From: Certhia americana
Taxonomy: Eukaryota > Chordata > Aves > Passeriformes > Certhiidae
NCBI GenBank assembly: GCA_018697195.1
Contig: CM031857.1
Span: 50,613,471 to 50,677,470, forward strand
Direction of reading: 5' to 3'
DNA length: 64,000 nt
Position 1 is the stretch's first letter; each line of letters opens with the position of its first letter. The notes beneath the pieces were generated by a model. It saw only the letters and a program-made list of their open reading frames with translations, made no database searches and had not been told where the DNA came from. The position numbers were made by a program, and so were the translations under genes. Of this stretch, positions 63,966 through 64,000 are shown piece after piece.

Positions 63966-64000
63966 GTGCCCTTGTTTAGATCACACCAGTAGTAAAGTAT

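Overview
The window looks like a gene-poor autosomal stretch of a bird genome. The background is AT-rich and CpG-poor, and the recognisable interspersed repeats are CR1 LINE 3' ends with the typical avian tails (repeated TCATAGAA units, or TATTCTATTC). The single confident protein-coding gene is the bird SERTM1 orthologue (serine-rich and transmembrane domain containing 1). The CR1 content does not let me name the order or species. In humans SERTM1 lies in a gene-sparse part of 13q13; the same kind of landscape is seen here.

Layout. 1-15,160: AT-rich intergenic DNA with one CR1 (3,490-3,948), low-complexity runs and a perfect 97-bp-period tandem duplication at 13,046-13,230. 15,165-15,887: a strong CpG island with GC boxes, a CCAAT box and two good splice-donor matches, taken as the SERTM1 promoter and non-coding first exon. 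15,888-26,932: a probable ~11 kb intron. 26,933 onward: exon 2, opening after a strong pyrimidine tract and AG, with an upstream ORF (27,021-27,101) and the whole 107-residue CDS (27,117-27,440), then a 3' UTR of uncertain length. 30.2-30.8 kb: two CR1 fragments head to tail. 31.85-32.2 kb: a small, unexplained CpG-rich patch. 38.59 kb: a (GATA)n array ending in a 10-N assembly gap. 39.7 kb and 55.8 kb: ancient CR1-like LINE remnants. 50.3-53.0 kb: three CR1 copies, all on the minus strand. 54.78-55.24 kb: a retroviral-type LTR on the minus strand with a polypurine tract beside it.

The right end is different. Near 62.15-62.2 kb the sequence changes sharply to CpG-rich DNA of unknown origin. 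From about 62.81 kb to 63.97 kb it becomes a highly degenerate minisatellite of roughly 30 units, about 37 bp each. This is the least explained structure in the window. It may be an undescribed avian minisatellite with an adjoining unknown insertion, or an unpolished or mis-joined assembly segment.

There is no operon-like organisation and no set of genes working together. The candidate regulatory layer of SERTM1 (CpG-island promoter, long first intron, uORF close to the start codon) is the main functional story. No tRNA, rRNA, CRISPR or complete mobile-element gene could be supported.
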